From NCBI GenBank assembly GCA_025526995.1, contig JAHLKG010000005.1:1302001-1366000 (forward strand): a stretch of 64,000 bases of DNA, read 5' to 3'. Shown here in pieces: positions 11,871 to 22,324 of the stretch. The notes beneath the pieces are model-generated. The model was not told the origin of the DNA. It saw only the letters and a list, made by a program, of their open reading frames with translations, and did no database searches. How positions within the stretch are numbered: the stretch's first letter is position 1; the number at the start of each line of letters is the position of its first letter. The stretch is from Powellomyces hirtus. Taxonomy: Eukaryota > Chytridiomycota > Chytridiomycetes > Spizellomycetales > Powellomycetaceae. Position numbers and translations under genes: made by a program.

Positions 11871-12303
11871 CACGCCCCACTGCTCCCCTTTGTTGATGCG
11901 GCCAAGTTGGAGTTGGGAAGGAGGCTCATCCATCCCGCATGGCCGCCGGGCGGGCTGAAGAGAAAGGGAAAAGGAACAGTGAGTGAGGCGGCAGAGTTGT
12001 TGCGCTTGTCCACCTTCGTACCCACGAAATCGCTGTTTTTCTACTTTCTGCTTAAGCTTCTTCGGTTTCCCCCACAAAGGCCACACACGGCTTCATTGTT
12101 ATTAAACGCTCAGCGCTCCCACCCCGACACCCCGCCGGAACTCAAACGCCTTCCCTTCCCATCCAAATCCCGTTCCATTTCCCTCCCTTCCCCCAGGCCT
12201 CCGTCCGCGCAAGGTTACTGCACCACTCTCAGCAGTAAGCAAGCAAGTAGTAGTCTTGGTTGACTCCGAAAACGTTGATTGAACCCTTGAGATTGTCCCC
12301 TTG

Positions 12304-14167
12304 ATGGCCTCGTTTGAGTCTCCGACTTACAACATCCAAGCGTTTGGCCTCCTCACTCCTCCCCCGTGCCCATCCAAAGAATTTGACCTGGCGCCCCACA
12401 AGCCGCGTCGCCCCTCAGCGAGTAAGCTGTCGTCGCTCGCGGCGCAAGCCGAAGCGACCCCTTCGTCACTCTCGTCGACTCCCACGCAAGGACAAAGACC
12501 ACTCTGCTTGCAAACGCAAGCCCTCCCCGACACGGAAAACTATGACCCACGATTCCACCTCCATCAACATTATACCCAGCAGCAGCAGCTTCAGCAAGCA
12601 ACCGCCGAGCAAGCTTACGCTGCTTTTACTCCTCCCGCCCTGGGTCACGACCCAGACGGCTACTTTTTCGAATGGCCCATTGACACTCATGCCCCTGTCA
12701 TCGACTCTGCTGTCGTAGCAGCTGCCGGTCTTGTTCCCATGAACACGAACGACTATACATTTGCTGACCAGTTGCCGATCAAGGTATGTGTCAGCACGCA
12801 CACCGCTGGTTGTCTTGTCCGCCTAGGCTTTTTCGTAAAGCTATGACCATCGAGCCTCATCCCTGCCTTCGTTTCATCTTTTTGTCAACAGAGTGAACAG
12901 CTTCCTGTCGATACATGGCAAGCATCCCCATACCATGAAGCATACCCTACAACATATACCCAGCGGCGGCACAATGCCACGCCGCTCAATTACCAGATAC
13001 CCAGCGCCGTCCCGCACCCATCTCAAGGCTCCTCCATGATGGCCGCTCTCCAATCCCCGTACTACTCGCCCTATCACCAAGGTCATCACCATCAGCAGCA
13101 GCGGCAGCCGCATGTCGACACTGCTGCCTACGACATGTCTTTCTTTGGCGAAGCTGTTCCTGTTCCGCACTATATGCAAGACCCACCGTACGCCCCTGCT
13201 GCAAGGCCGCAACTGGTCGGCGCCGACATGACCGACGAGGCCTCGGTCCACCACGACTTGAACACTCCCATCTACCCTCCTTCCCACGATCCGTACTTGT
13301 TTCCCGAGCAGCCTATTCTGACGCCATCGCGACTCGATGACGACGACCATACCCAAAGCTGCTCTCCAGAGCCGATTCACGACACTCTCGTTTCAGCGGC
13401 GGGCCCAGAGCTCGACTCTCCCCAGCCCCATCAAGACGATACCACCCCGTCCTCTCCGACCAAGCGTCCGACATCCCGCCGTGCAAAGTGCTTTGCGTGC
13501 CCCATATGCAGCAACACGTTCACAAGGGCCTACAACCTGCGCGAGCACATGCAAGTGCACGAGTCGATCCGCGTACGCAGTCATGCGTGTCATATGTGTC
13601 CTCGAGCATGTAAGTTGTGATGGCGGTTCGTGACACAAATCATGTCCCTATCGATAAGGGTTTTCCCCTGACTCACACACCAACGCTTTCGTTTTTTCTT
13701 GATTAGATTTCCGAAACGCGGATCTGTCGCGGCACATGAAAACGCGTCACAACGTTTCTCGCAACAGCACCACCAGCAGCAACGGCAGCAGCACCGGCAG
13801 CGCCTCCCCGGCTGCTGCGTCGGCTTCCGCTTCTTCACCTGCTGCGGCTGGCCCTCTTCCCCGGAAAGGCAAACGCCAACCCGGGGCCGCAAAACGACCA
13901 CCACAACACCAACATGCTTTACACCACTATTCTCAGCAACGACACATGTACCCCCACCACCACCCGTCCCCGCAACAGTCATCATCATCGCAGCTCCCCC
14001 CGCCCCCGCACCAGCAGCAACACACAGCTCTCCTCCCGCAGCATCCTGAAGAACCCCACCAGCAGCAGCAGCAGCCCACGTCGTTGATCTACGGCCATGA
14101 ATTGCTCCTCCACCAAAACACCATGAACGCTATGGGCAACTACACACCCCACCGGCACCAGGAATAA
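12304..14167 (+). CDS. C2H2 zinc-finger transcription factor, C-terminal fingers
   Basis: Exons 12304-12783, 12892-13609 and 13707-14167 give 552 residues. The long N-terminal part is Pro/His/Gln/Ser-rich and probably an activation region. Two fingers follow near residues 400-450: C-P-I-C-x12-H-M-Q-V-H, then C-H-M-C-x12-H-M-K-T-R-H. The second finger is split by the last intron, and splicing restores A-Y-F-R-N-A-D-L-S-R-H exactly. Two adjacent C-terminal C2H2 fingers resemble fungal stress or morphogenesis regulators (Msn2/Com2-like arrangement), but residue-level assignment is not possible here. The tail is again Ser/Ala/Gln/His-rich. The unusually long gap upstream could reflect complex regulation. 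Confidence 0.8.
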
Positions 14168-14222
14168 CACTGGCTTGCATTTGCACCGCGAAATGCATTC
14201 ATGCCATCCCAGTGTCTATGTC

Positions 14223-14382
14223 GGTTCCGTCAAAGCAGGACTCGTTTTACCCACCCCCGCCTTTTATCTTGTATACCGCCACACACGCTTGTTTTGGACT
14301 GCGGTTCCGTCAAAGCAGGACTCGTTTCACCCACCCCACCTTTCATCTTATATACCGCCCACACACACTTGTTTTGGACTGG
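14223..14382. repeat. 80-bp direct tandem duplication
   Basis: Two copies with an 80-base period. Each begins GGTTCCGTCAAAGCAGGACT and ends GTTTTGGACTG, with a handful of substitutions between copies. It lies just after the stop codon of the C2H2 gene, so it is probably in its 3' UTR. Both copies also carry a TATA-like T-A-T-A-C-C stretch. Confidence 0.9.
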
Positions 14383-14893
14383 AGACGGACGTCTATGCTC
14401 GTTTTGTGTCGCTGTTGTTGTTGTTATTGCATAGCCTAGCTTGACGCTAGACATTCATTACCTATCTACCTACCCTTTTTCTCCCGCACACCCCACCCGT
14501 TACTTTGGAGTTTTTGGCATATAGGGCAGGGTTTTCTTCTTTACACATACCCCCTGTACAACTCTTTTCATACATTGAGCTGTGGAACACTCGGGCGATG
14601 CAGATCGTTGGGTTAGATGGACAGCTATTTTTGTATTTTTGTGTGATTGCGGGGGGTTTGAATTTTTTTTTTTTTTTTTTTTTTGGTGGATCTGCATTTC
14701 CAGATGGGGGATAACATGTATCTGAACCCATTCAACTCGGGTTTCTGGTTTGGTTTTTTTTATAAATTTTCTCTTTTTCATCGTATCGTAGCGCAACAAC
14801 CACAAAAACACAAAATATATAGTCCAAGTTCATAACATTCCGCGAGAGGAGAGACACGGCGCGAGGGGGAGGGGGAAGGGCAAAAGCAGACAA

Positions 14894-14910
14894 GGGGGGG
14901 GGGGGGGGGG
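14894..14910. repeat. poly-G tract, about 17 bases
   Basis: A long G run beyond the C-terminal end of the reverse kinase gene; a T22 run lies 210 bases to the left (14663-14684). Confidence 0.8.
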
Positions 14911-15168
14911 ATTCTATACATTTCCTACGCCACGGATGGTAGGTAGCGCGTTTGGGTTTGACCGCGGCTCGTCGCGCTCCCGTGCTTGTGCGTCGTGTTT
15001 TGGGATTTTTGGGCATGTATGTACAGGTTGGTTGTCGAGAGAGAGAGAGAGCGAGGAGGGGCTTTGTGCATCACCTTTTTGCGTGGTGGGCAAAGGGGGG
15101 AGACTCGTTTTCATTTTTTGGATGCGTTTTTTGCTAGAATGTTGCAGCGTGTTTTTTTTTTTTTTTTC

Positions 15169-17535
15169 TCACGCGTTCACTGCAGTCGCCTTGTCCGGCT
15201 CCGGTCCGCGACGGCGGTTAAACAGCTTACTGTTGCCCAAGTCCAGCTCAAACCCATGTCCGGCTCGTTTCTGGGCGCGGGCGGAATGGGCGGTCGCGCT
15301 GCTTGTGGTCGGGGTTGTTTTTGTGGCGCTGGCGGTGGTGCTGCTCAAGGGGCTGGCTTTCCGTTGGTGCGGGACGACGCCGCCGCGGACCATGCCAATG
15401 TGTTCGGGGCGGGTTTCGCCCTCTGCGATGGATTGGTAGACCTGGAAGGGGGCGGCGAGCATTTCCTTGGTGATGCCGTCCGGGACCGGGTGCGGAGTGC
15501 GGAGGCGGCGGTAGGTGGGGGTGTCGAGGGGTGCGGCCGCAGCAGCGACTTTGGACGCCTGTGTTTTCTTGGCTGTGGTTGTCTGCGGGGCCGGTTGTCC
15601 GTGTGCGGGGGCGGGGTACGGCTCGACGACGACTTGGGCGGGGACAGCAGCAGCAGTAGTAGCAGCGCCCGATGCGCCGCGGGCAGCTTTGGCGGCTGCT
15701 GCGGCCGGCGCAGCGTCGAGGTCCATCTCCATGCCCGTGTAGTACTCGTCCATGGGGGTCTGCAACACCTCGGGGAGTTCCAAGTCTCGCCAATCGCCGT
15801 ATTTGGCAATGTTGGGGCCCGTGGGGATGTCCATGTCGTTGTCGGCATGGTCCGAGACTTGGACGTCGGGGACGATAGCTGCGGGGGCTACCGTGTCGCC
15901 CTGCATCCATGGATGGGCGAGGAACTGACTGATTGTATAGCGTTTTTTGGGGTTGACCTGCAGCAGGTGGCAGATGAGGTCTTTGGCCTCGGAGCTGATG
16001 TCGTCCCACCAGGGACTCAGAAACGCGAATTGGCCGTTGGCGACTTTTTCGGTCAGGCCGCGCGGGTCGTCGTCAAAAAAGGGTGGGAATCCAGACAAGA
16101 TCGTGTACAGCACGCAGCCCAGAGCCCACATGTCGACGCCCTTGGAGTAGCGCTGGTCGTTGAGAATCTCGGGCGCAGTGTAGCCGACGGTTCCGCACGG
16201 GGTTTTAGTCGTGGCATTGAAGACCACCTTGGACAGACCAAAGTCGGCAATTTTGACCAGCCCGATGCCCGCTCCTCCTACACCGGGAATGTAATCGTCC
16301 TCTACATTGGGACCCAGGCCTTCCGGGCGCTTGCCGGTAGCGTTTGGTGGGATGGGTTCGTACAGCAAGTTCTCCAACTTGATGTCACGGTGGACAACAC
16401 CCAGCTCTTCATGGAGGTATCGCAGTCCCTCGGCGACCTGACCAATGACGTGCCGACACACGGGCTCGCTGAAGCAGACCTGGCTGACCAGCTGGTGGAA
16501 AATCTCGCCGCCGGACATGAGCTCGAGGGCGAGCGCGTAGTGGAGAGGGGTTTCGTGGAAATCGACCAGGCGGATAATGTTGCCGTGCTTGATGCGCCGC
16601 AGGAGCGTGGTTTCGCGGAGAATGTTGTTGCGCTGCGTGTCGTTGAGCTGGTTCTTGGACACGAGTTTGAGAGCGACTAGGAGGTTGGTCTTGGAGTCAA
16701 TGGCCCGGTACACTGTACTAAAGGCGCCTCTGTGAAACGAAAGGAAAGAAAACAAGCCGAAATAAGACATCAGATTCCAAGTCAATTGATTGCTTGCGTC
16801 AACTGTGTATGATCAATCGTGTACGTACTCTCCCATTTTTCCAATCAGCCTGTAACGGTTCATGTAAGGGTATGCGGCGACGGGCGGCGTCTTCCAGTCT
16901 TTGGGAGTTGCAAAGACGGCATAGGGTGTCATCGCAGGGCCAGCGTGCCTTTCACTGGCTTCCTTCTGCTGCTCTTGTACCTGCACTTCATCCCATCGTA
17001 CGCCCTTCCGAGCGGACGGGGCATGCTGCTGCTGGCTTGTGGCCATGGCGGGTGCGGCCACTGATACGGACGCTCGCTTTTTCTCGTGGGGGGCCGTCTG
17101 TTCCTGTGGAGGAACGACAGCTGGTTCTTTTGGAGGGACGGCGGGCGCAGTGACTGTCCTGTCGGCCTCGACGGCAGGAACTGAGGCTGCTTTGCTGGTA
17201 CTCGTGCTGGTAGGGACACTCTTGTCGGCAGGAGCGGGAGCGGGAACGGAAAGTGCTGGCTGTTGTGGGACCTGAGGAGCCGAGCGTTTTGTGCTGCGAG
17301 TCCGACGGCTGGTTGACAGGGAAGAAGTCGCCGATTGCGCAGAGGAGCTGCTGTTACCACCACCACCACCACCACCCAAAAGAGAATGGAACAGGGAAGA
17401 CAACCAGCCTGATTTGCTGGACTTTGTGCCGGAAGCAGAGGAACCCGAGGAAGCGTTGGAATCTAATGAACAGTCCGAGTCATGGGCAGACGATTGCTGT
17501 TGCCGACGCGCTGACGTCGTTGATGTGGAGGCCAT
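15169..17535 (-). CDS. RCK/Srk1-type CAMK-family Ser/Thr kinase
   Basis: Exons 17535-16829 and 16729-15169 give 755 residues. The single intron lies inside the Gly loop, and joining gives G-K-M-G-E-G-A-F-S-T-V-Y. Other kinase landmarks: V-A-L-K-L (ATP-binding Lys), H-R-D-I-K-L-E-N-L-L, a D-F-G-L-S magnesium loop, G-T-V-G-Y-T-A-P-E and G-V-D-M-W-A-L-G-C. Between the catalytic loop and DFG is an insert with E-D-D-Y-I-P-G-V-G-G-A-G-I-G, and M-N-R-Y-R-L-I-G-K precedes the Gly loop. Both are characteristic of fungal Rck1/Rck2 and S. pombe Srk1, effectors downstream of Hog1/Sty1 stress MAPK. The N-terminal 240 residues are Ser/Ala/Pro-rich, and the C-terminal 230 are low-complexity. Pathway is by family inference. 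Confidence 0.9.
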
Positions 17536-18410
17536 ATGAGCTGAGAAAAGGGTCTTGTTGGTTATGCAACAATGTCACGTGGCGGAGACACAGTTACACG
17601 CGTGGGCAAAAGGATCGGTAACGGCTCGTTCGTTCGAGAGAAGTCGAGCCCCAGTCAAAAGGTGAGAAGGGTAGGAACAGGTGGGGGAGGCGATGGGCCG
17701 GGCGAGACGGAGGAGACTCTTTATATACGGGGAGGATCAGGATACGTACAAGAAAGGCAAGTAAGGATAAAGCAACGGGTTGCGAAGGACGACGGGTGGA
17801 CGGCTGAGGGGATGGGTATACATACACAGCGGGGGGAATAGCGAGAATGGAGAAGGAGGAAGAGGAGGGAGGACGGGCGGCGGGGGGTGGGGGGGCGGCG
17901 GTTATTATTATTTCGCGGACAGAAGGAGAGAAAGTTACGTTGTCGTTTGCTGTTGTCGTTTGTTGTTGTTTGTCGCTTGTCGGTGCGAAGGGCGAAGGGG
18001 TCGATGAGTTGCGCATTTTATGTGTGAGTGACGTCGTCGTTGCGCACGTCATTTCCCATTTCCCCATTTCTCACCCAGTCAGTCCTTCCCTCGTGACTAT
18101 CACATGACTGTCGTACGCGTGACATCACATGCTGCTCCCTCGAATCGGTTCGAACGTCCTTGATGAAGGATGTCTGACGGATGGGGATTTATCTGGGATG
18201 GCATAGATAAGGGATGACCTGGATATGGGATTCTTAATGAAGAACGGCTGAACGGGCGGCTTTTGCGTGAAATGAATCTATTGAATGAATCTATTGGACC
18301 GTCGCCTTCATCGCATCCTCCTCCTCCCTCCCACTTCCCCCGCACCCGGTCGCAGTTGATACCCCCCATATACACTTAATACACATACATTAGTTACGCA
18401 CTCTGAAGCA
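17536..18410. other. divergent promoter region between kinase and desaturase
   Basis: An 875-bp region between two divergent start codons, purine-rich on the plus strand at 17620-17930. I see no gene. It should contain both promoters. Confidence 0.5.
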
Positions 18411-20320
18411 ATGGGTCAAGGAACAGGTGCGTTCAATCAACCAACGTCTCTTGCAGTTCGTCCCCCCCCCCCCCCCCAAAGTGGCATGGTCTGTGTGACT
18501 CTGTGTCAAACGAGCGTCTCGCCATCAGTCTGCAAACCGAGCATGGGTGAGCCGCGCCAATGGGCATTCGGCCTCGCCATGACTTTGACTTTTTGGGCTG
18601 CTGCATCAAATACAATCGACGCAGCATCTCGATGGCTTTGGTGGTGGAGCTGCTCACTTTTCAAAATCTGATGGCGCCGTCTGTTTTTCCACCGTGCCTT
18701 CATGTGCAGCACAACTGACAAACTCACCCTGCCATTGTTCTCGCACAGTGAACAAAATGAACGGGGTGCGCACATTTACATGGGAAGAAATAGAAAAGTC
18801 TGTGCCGCACAAGGGCAATGCGACCCTCGTCGGAAACGAACCCGTGTACACTGTCATCAATGACAAGGTGTATGACCTGTCGGGCGACTTTTTCAGCTGG
18901 CACCCGGGAGGCGGCGTCGCTTTCTCACAGCTGGGCAAGGACGCGAGCGGAGCGTTCCAAGTATTCCACCGCGATGAAACAAGGGAAATCCTTGCCAACT
19001 TTTACGTTGGCGACTTGGACAAGTCGGAAGCGAAACGCGACAATGGCGGCTTTGCGAAGGTATTGTTGCAGTTGTCCCGCCGAAAGCGAGCACGTCCAGG
19101 CAACTCATGTCGCCTTCCCTCTTTTGTCGCAGGATGTGCAAGAGCTGAGGGACATCATCCAACAATCTGGATGGTACGCATCCAGCAAGCTGTGGTACGC
19201 CCGAAACATTGCGCAAACCATGGCAATGTGGGGAACAGCCATGTTCTTGATGGCCAAGTTCCCCGACAGCATCCTTGCTGTTCTGACCTCTGGCTTGCTC
19301 GTCGCCGTCTTCTGGCAACAGTGCGGTAAGTTGGGCTTTCCAGATTGGCCATCGCATCGTAGAGCAAACCAAGCTCATTCGTGTTCTGCTGGCTTTTCAA
19401 GGCTGGCTTGCCCACGACTTTTGTCATCGCCAGGTTTTCCAGAGCCGACTCTGGAATGACGTTTTCGGATACTTTACTGGCAATGTTTGCCAAGGATTCT
19501 CCGTCGCATGGTGGAAGCACAAGCACTGCACACACCACAGTGTCCCAAATGTCCACAACGGTGACCCTGACATTGACACGCTGCCCTTCCTTGCTTGGTC
19601 TGAACACGCACTGGAGGGTTTCGCCGACTTTGATGACGGCACGCTGGCAAAGTTCTTTGTCGCATACCAGCCCCTTCTCTACTTTCCCCTCCTCTCCGTT
19701 GCACGGCTGAACTGGGCCATCTCGTCTCTGACGTGGAATCTTGGGGACATGCGCGCAGCTGGCAAGATGTTCCCCACACGGAGTGTTGCTGAAATCGCCA
19801 CCTTGGCCGTGCATTGGGGTTGGACCCTTGGCGCCCCCTTGTACTTCCTGAAGCCACTGTATGCCCTGATTTGGTTCGCCACCGCGCAAATGGTCTGTGG
19901 AGTATTGCTGGCAGCCGTCTTCTCTGTGAACCACGTAAGTTTATATTCCCATGTTTTTACATTTACCTAAAGCCCTGAGCCTTGCCTATCTTCTTCTTAT
20001 CTCAGAACGGTATGCCCATCTACACAACTGAGGAGGCAAAGGACATCAACTTTTACCAGCTCGCGATTCTGACCGGTCGCGATGTCCACACCAACATTTT
20101 CAATGACTGGTTCACCGGTGGTCTGAACATGCAGATCGAGCACCACATGTTCCCCATCATCCCACGGCACAACCTCGGAAAGGTGGCACCTCATGTTGAG
20201 AAAATCTGCAAGAAAAATGGGATCCCATACCATTCCACCACTCTCGCCACCGGGCTCTATGAGGTCGTTGCGAGACTCGCAACGGTATCAAAGGCTGCCC
20301 GAAAGACGCACGTTCAGTAG
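18411..20320 (+). CDS. front-end fatty-acid desaturase (delta-6 type) with N-terminal cytochrome b5
   Basis: Exons 18411-18426, 18749-19059, 19133-19325, 19402-19934 and 20006-20320 give 455 residues. The N-terminal cytochrome b5 domain carries the haem motif H-P-G-G and a second His in F-H-R-D. Three histidine boxes are complete: H-D-F-C-H, H-K-H-C-T-H-H and Q-I-E-H-H, where Gln replaces the first His as in front-end desaturases. Context such as F-W-Q-Q-C-G-W-L-A-H-D-F, S-V-N-H-N-G-M-P and G-R-D-V-H-T is close to Mortierella delta-6 desaturases, and the length matches. The enzyme would insert a double bond between an existing one and the carboxyl end of an acyl chain in the ER, feeding gamma-linolenic and longer polyunsaturates. 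Delta-8 sphingolipid activity is the main alternative. The 5-codon first exon, followed by a 322-bp intron holding a C16 run, is the least certain part; ATG 18757 is an alternative start. Confidence 0.88.
18462..18477. repeat. poly-C tract, 16 bases
   Basis: A run of 16 C inside the proposed first intron of the desaturase gene. Confidence 0.8.
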
Positions 20321-20933
20321 AGGGTTTACGCCCATGCTGCTGCTCACAACTCTGTTTCTGGGATGCTCAACTGCCTTGACACCATTCGAACGGCGGACTG
20401 GGGTGTCCTAACCCTTGACTATTTCGGCATTGAAACGATATCCACGGATTGAGACTAGGATAGCCGAGGCAACTTTCGGTCCTCGGCACGGCCGGGTCGG
20501 GACAATTTATTTATATATACACATAGCCGAACATCTCGAACGCTCCCTTTCCACCGCCCACCTTATTTAGCAACCTGTCATGGCCCTCTTCTGCCGATGT
20601 ACAGATAATTTGACCTCACAACAAATCAAAAGGGTTGGAATGAGGAATCAAAAGAAACTTTGGAGTTGACTGGTACAAATTGTTGGGAGCTTACCTGTTT
20701 CAAGATTTTCAATAAACATCCTTTTCGAACCCTTGTTATTTATTTCTATTGTGCTTTCCCCTGATTGTGCATGGTGTATCAGAGTATCTTCAAGGTCAAT
20801 CCAATCAAGTCCGTGGAAAACATCACGTAAGCAGGAACATTCCGAACCCACAGATTCACGGCGCGGCTTGGTACCTGCCAATCCTCGAACACTCACAAAA
20901 CACCTGCATACGCATAGATCCCAACCTTTGGCA
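20321..20933. other. intergenic region
   Basis: The 3' flank of the desaturase and the promoter of the REX1B gene. It has an AT-rich patch near 20505-20525 and no convincing gene. Confidence 0.5.
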
Positions 20934-21744
20934 ATGTTGTGTGCAAGAGAAGCAGCCATGGGCAACCCGGTTCTCCCCACCACCGTGCCCACAGAGTCAC
21001 TCCCACCATCGGCATTAGCATCATCCCCACTGCAACTCCTCCAGGAGCTGAGCAAACTGCAGGCAACGAGAATCCACGCTTATAAAGTGTTTGAAGAGTA
21101 GGTATTTTTGGGCGTTAGTCGATGGCAAAGAAGGGCGGAGGGGTCGGCTGGGGCTGGGCTGGAGTGGAAGGCTAGGGGGGGCTTTTTCTCGACACGCGAA
21201 AGAGAGAGAATTACGGAGCAGGCCAAAGCAGAGAATGGCGTTCTCACATCCACTCGGCGGGGCGGTTTTTTTTCTTCTTCATTGTAGAGGCTTCACAAAG
21301 TACATCACGGGCACGCTCCCGGGCGCGGACTTTGAACCGATTGTGACCGACACGACGATCGAATTCGCCGATACCTCGCGGCTGGTCAATGTCGTTGCTG
21401 CGCGGCTGCGCGACGTTGCGCACCGCGCGGACTTGGCGCGCATGGTGGTCGAGTTGCAGGCGTTGGAGAAAGCGAAATTGGAATTGGTATGGGGGTGGAC
21501 AGAATATGAAATTAAAAGTTCCATTGTGGGGTGTAGGTAGACTCATGGGTTGGAGTGTTCTTTTTCCTTTTTTTTTTTTTGTGTGTTTCAGACAGTACAA
21601 TACCAAGTCGGCTACTCGGAAACGGTGTTTGGCACGCGCGACTACACGGCCGACATTGCGGCGCTCAAGACGGAATTGGAGCACGTCGCGGCGCAGGTGA
21701 ATGAAAAGTGGGACGATATCCGCGCTGAGATGGCGGAATTGTGA
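20934..21744 (+). CDS. REX1B-domain protein
   Basis: Exons 20934-21097, 21288-21486 and 21592-21744 give 171 residues. The segment L-Q-E-L-S-K-L-Q-A-T-R-I-H-A-Y-K-V-F-E-E joins across intron 1 to G-F-T-K-Y-I, and later L-Q-A-L-E-K-A-K-L-E-L joins across intron 2 to T-V-Q-Y-Q-V. This order (L-x-x-L-Q-x-x-R-x-x-x-Y-x-x-F-E-E-G, then L-Q-x-x-E-x-x-K-L-x-L-T) is the REX1B/REX1BD pattern known from Chlamydomonas REX1 (required for excision repair) and human C19orf60. The molecular function is not established. The whole protein is predicted helical. The start could also be ATG 20958, seven codons before the Pro/Ser-rich segment. Confidence 0.75.
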
Positions 21745-22324
21745 TGCGTGGGTGAGGGATGGGCGCCTATACGCATGTGCGGGCGAGAGAGGGGGGGGGG
21801 GAGAGATGATGGCTGGGATTGTGAGATTGCGTGGATGGGGGTGTCGCGCCGAGTGTGCTGTGGCGTAGGGAAGTGCCGAGTCGGGGAAGCGACGTGTGAA
21901 AAGTACGACAAAGTGTCTGCATACAGGCCGTTTACCTTTCCTCCCCTTCTTCAATGCCCACAACGCCGGCCAAGCCTTCCTCTTGCGTGCTCCACACGTT
22001 GCATTCAAACCGGAGCTCTATTTCCCTCGAGAACGGGGGCGCTGCCCATCAAAAACGGCGGGGAAGCCATCTCACAATCGATCCACACTCACCCACTCGA
22101 TTTGTGACAACCGCCACTCAATTGTTGACACACATCCCACATGGAAAGCGAAACTGACGCGCCACGAGTAGAGAATTTGGGTCCGGAGAAACTGTGTCAA
22201 GGGTATACCATAACCGCCACGCGCGGGGGGAAATGAATACACCGAATAGGGGAGTGCGTCTCCTCATTCAGAATATATAGCAAAAGTACAAAATCAAAAA
22301 CCTGAGATGCGAAACAAAAAAATC
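21745..22324. other. convergent intergenic region
   Basis: Between the REX1B gene and the reverse SAP/F-box gene. It holds a G-rich patch at 21790-21802 and no convincing coding sequence. Confidence 0.5.

Larger units (their letters stand above)
9593..12303. other. 2.7-kb gene-poor interval
   Basis: No reading frame here looks coding: the longer ones have homopolymer translations, clash on both strands and lack splice support. It contains a T21 run at 10081-10101, T-rich stretches near 9685-9740 and a dense block of tetranucleotide repeats around 11430-11870. The right-hand half may serve as an extended promoter or leader of the C2H2 gene at 12304. Confidence 0.5.
14168..15168. other. convergent 3' region with repeats and homopolymers
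   Basis: No gene seen. It holds an 80-bp tandem duplication (14223-14382), a T22 run (14663-14684) and a G17 run (14894-14910), probably within or between the 3' UTRs of the convergent neighbours. Confidence 0.55.

Noticed and set aside
14503..14811. Lys-rich reverse ORFs near the poly-T tract
   Set aside because: They arise from translating the homopolymer and have no independent coding evidence.
14986..16680. 564-residue plus-strand ORF opposite the kinase
   Set aside because: Shadow of a GC-rich reverse gene; only the reverse frame has kinase motifs.
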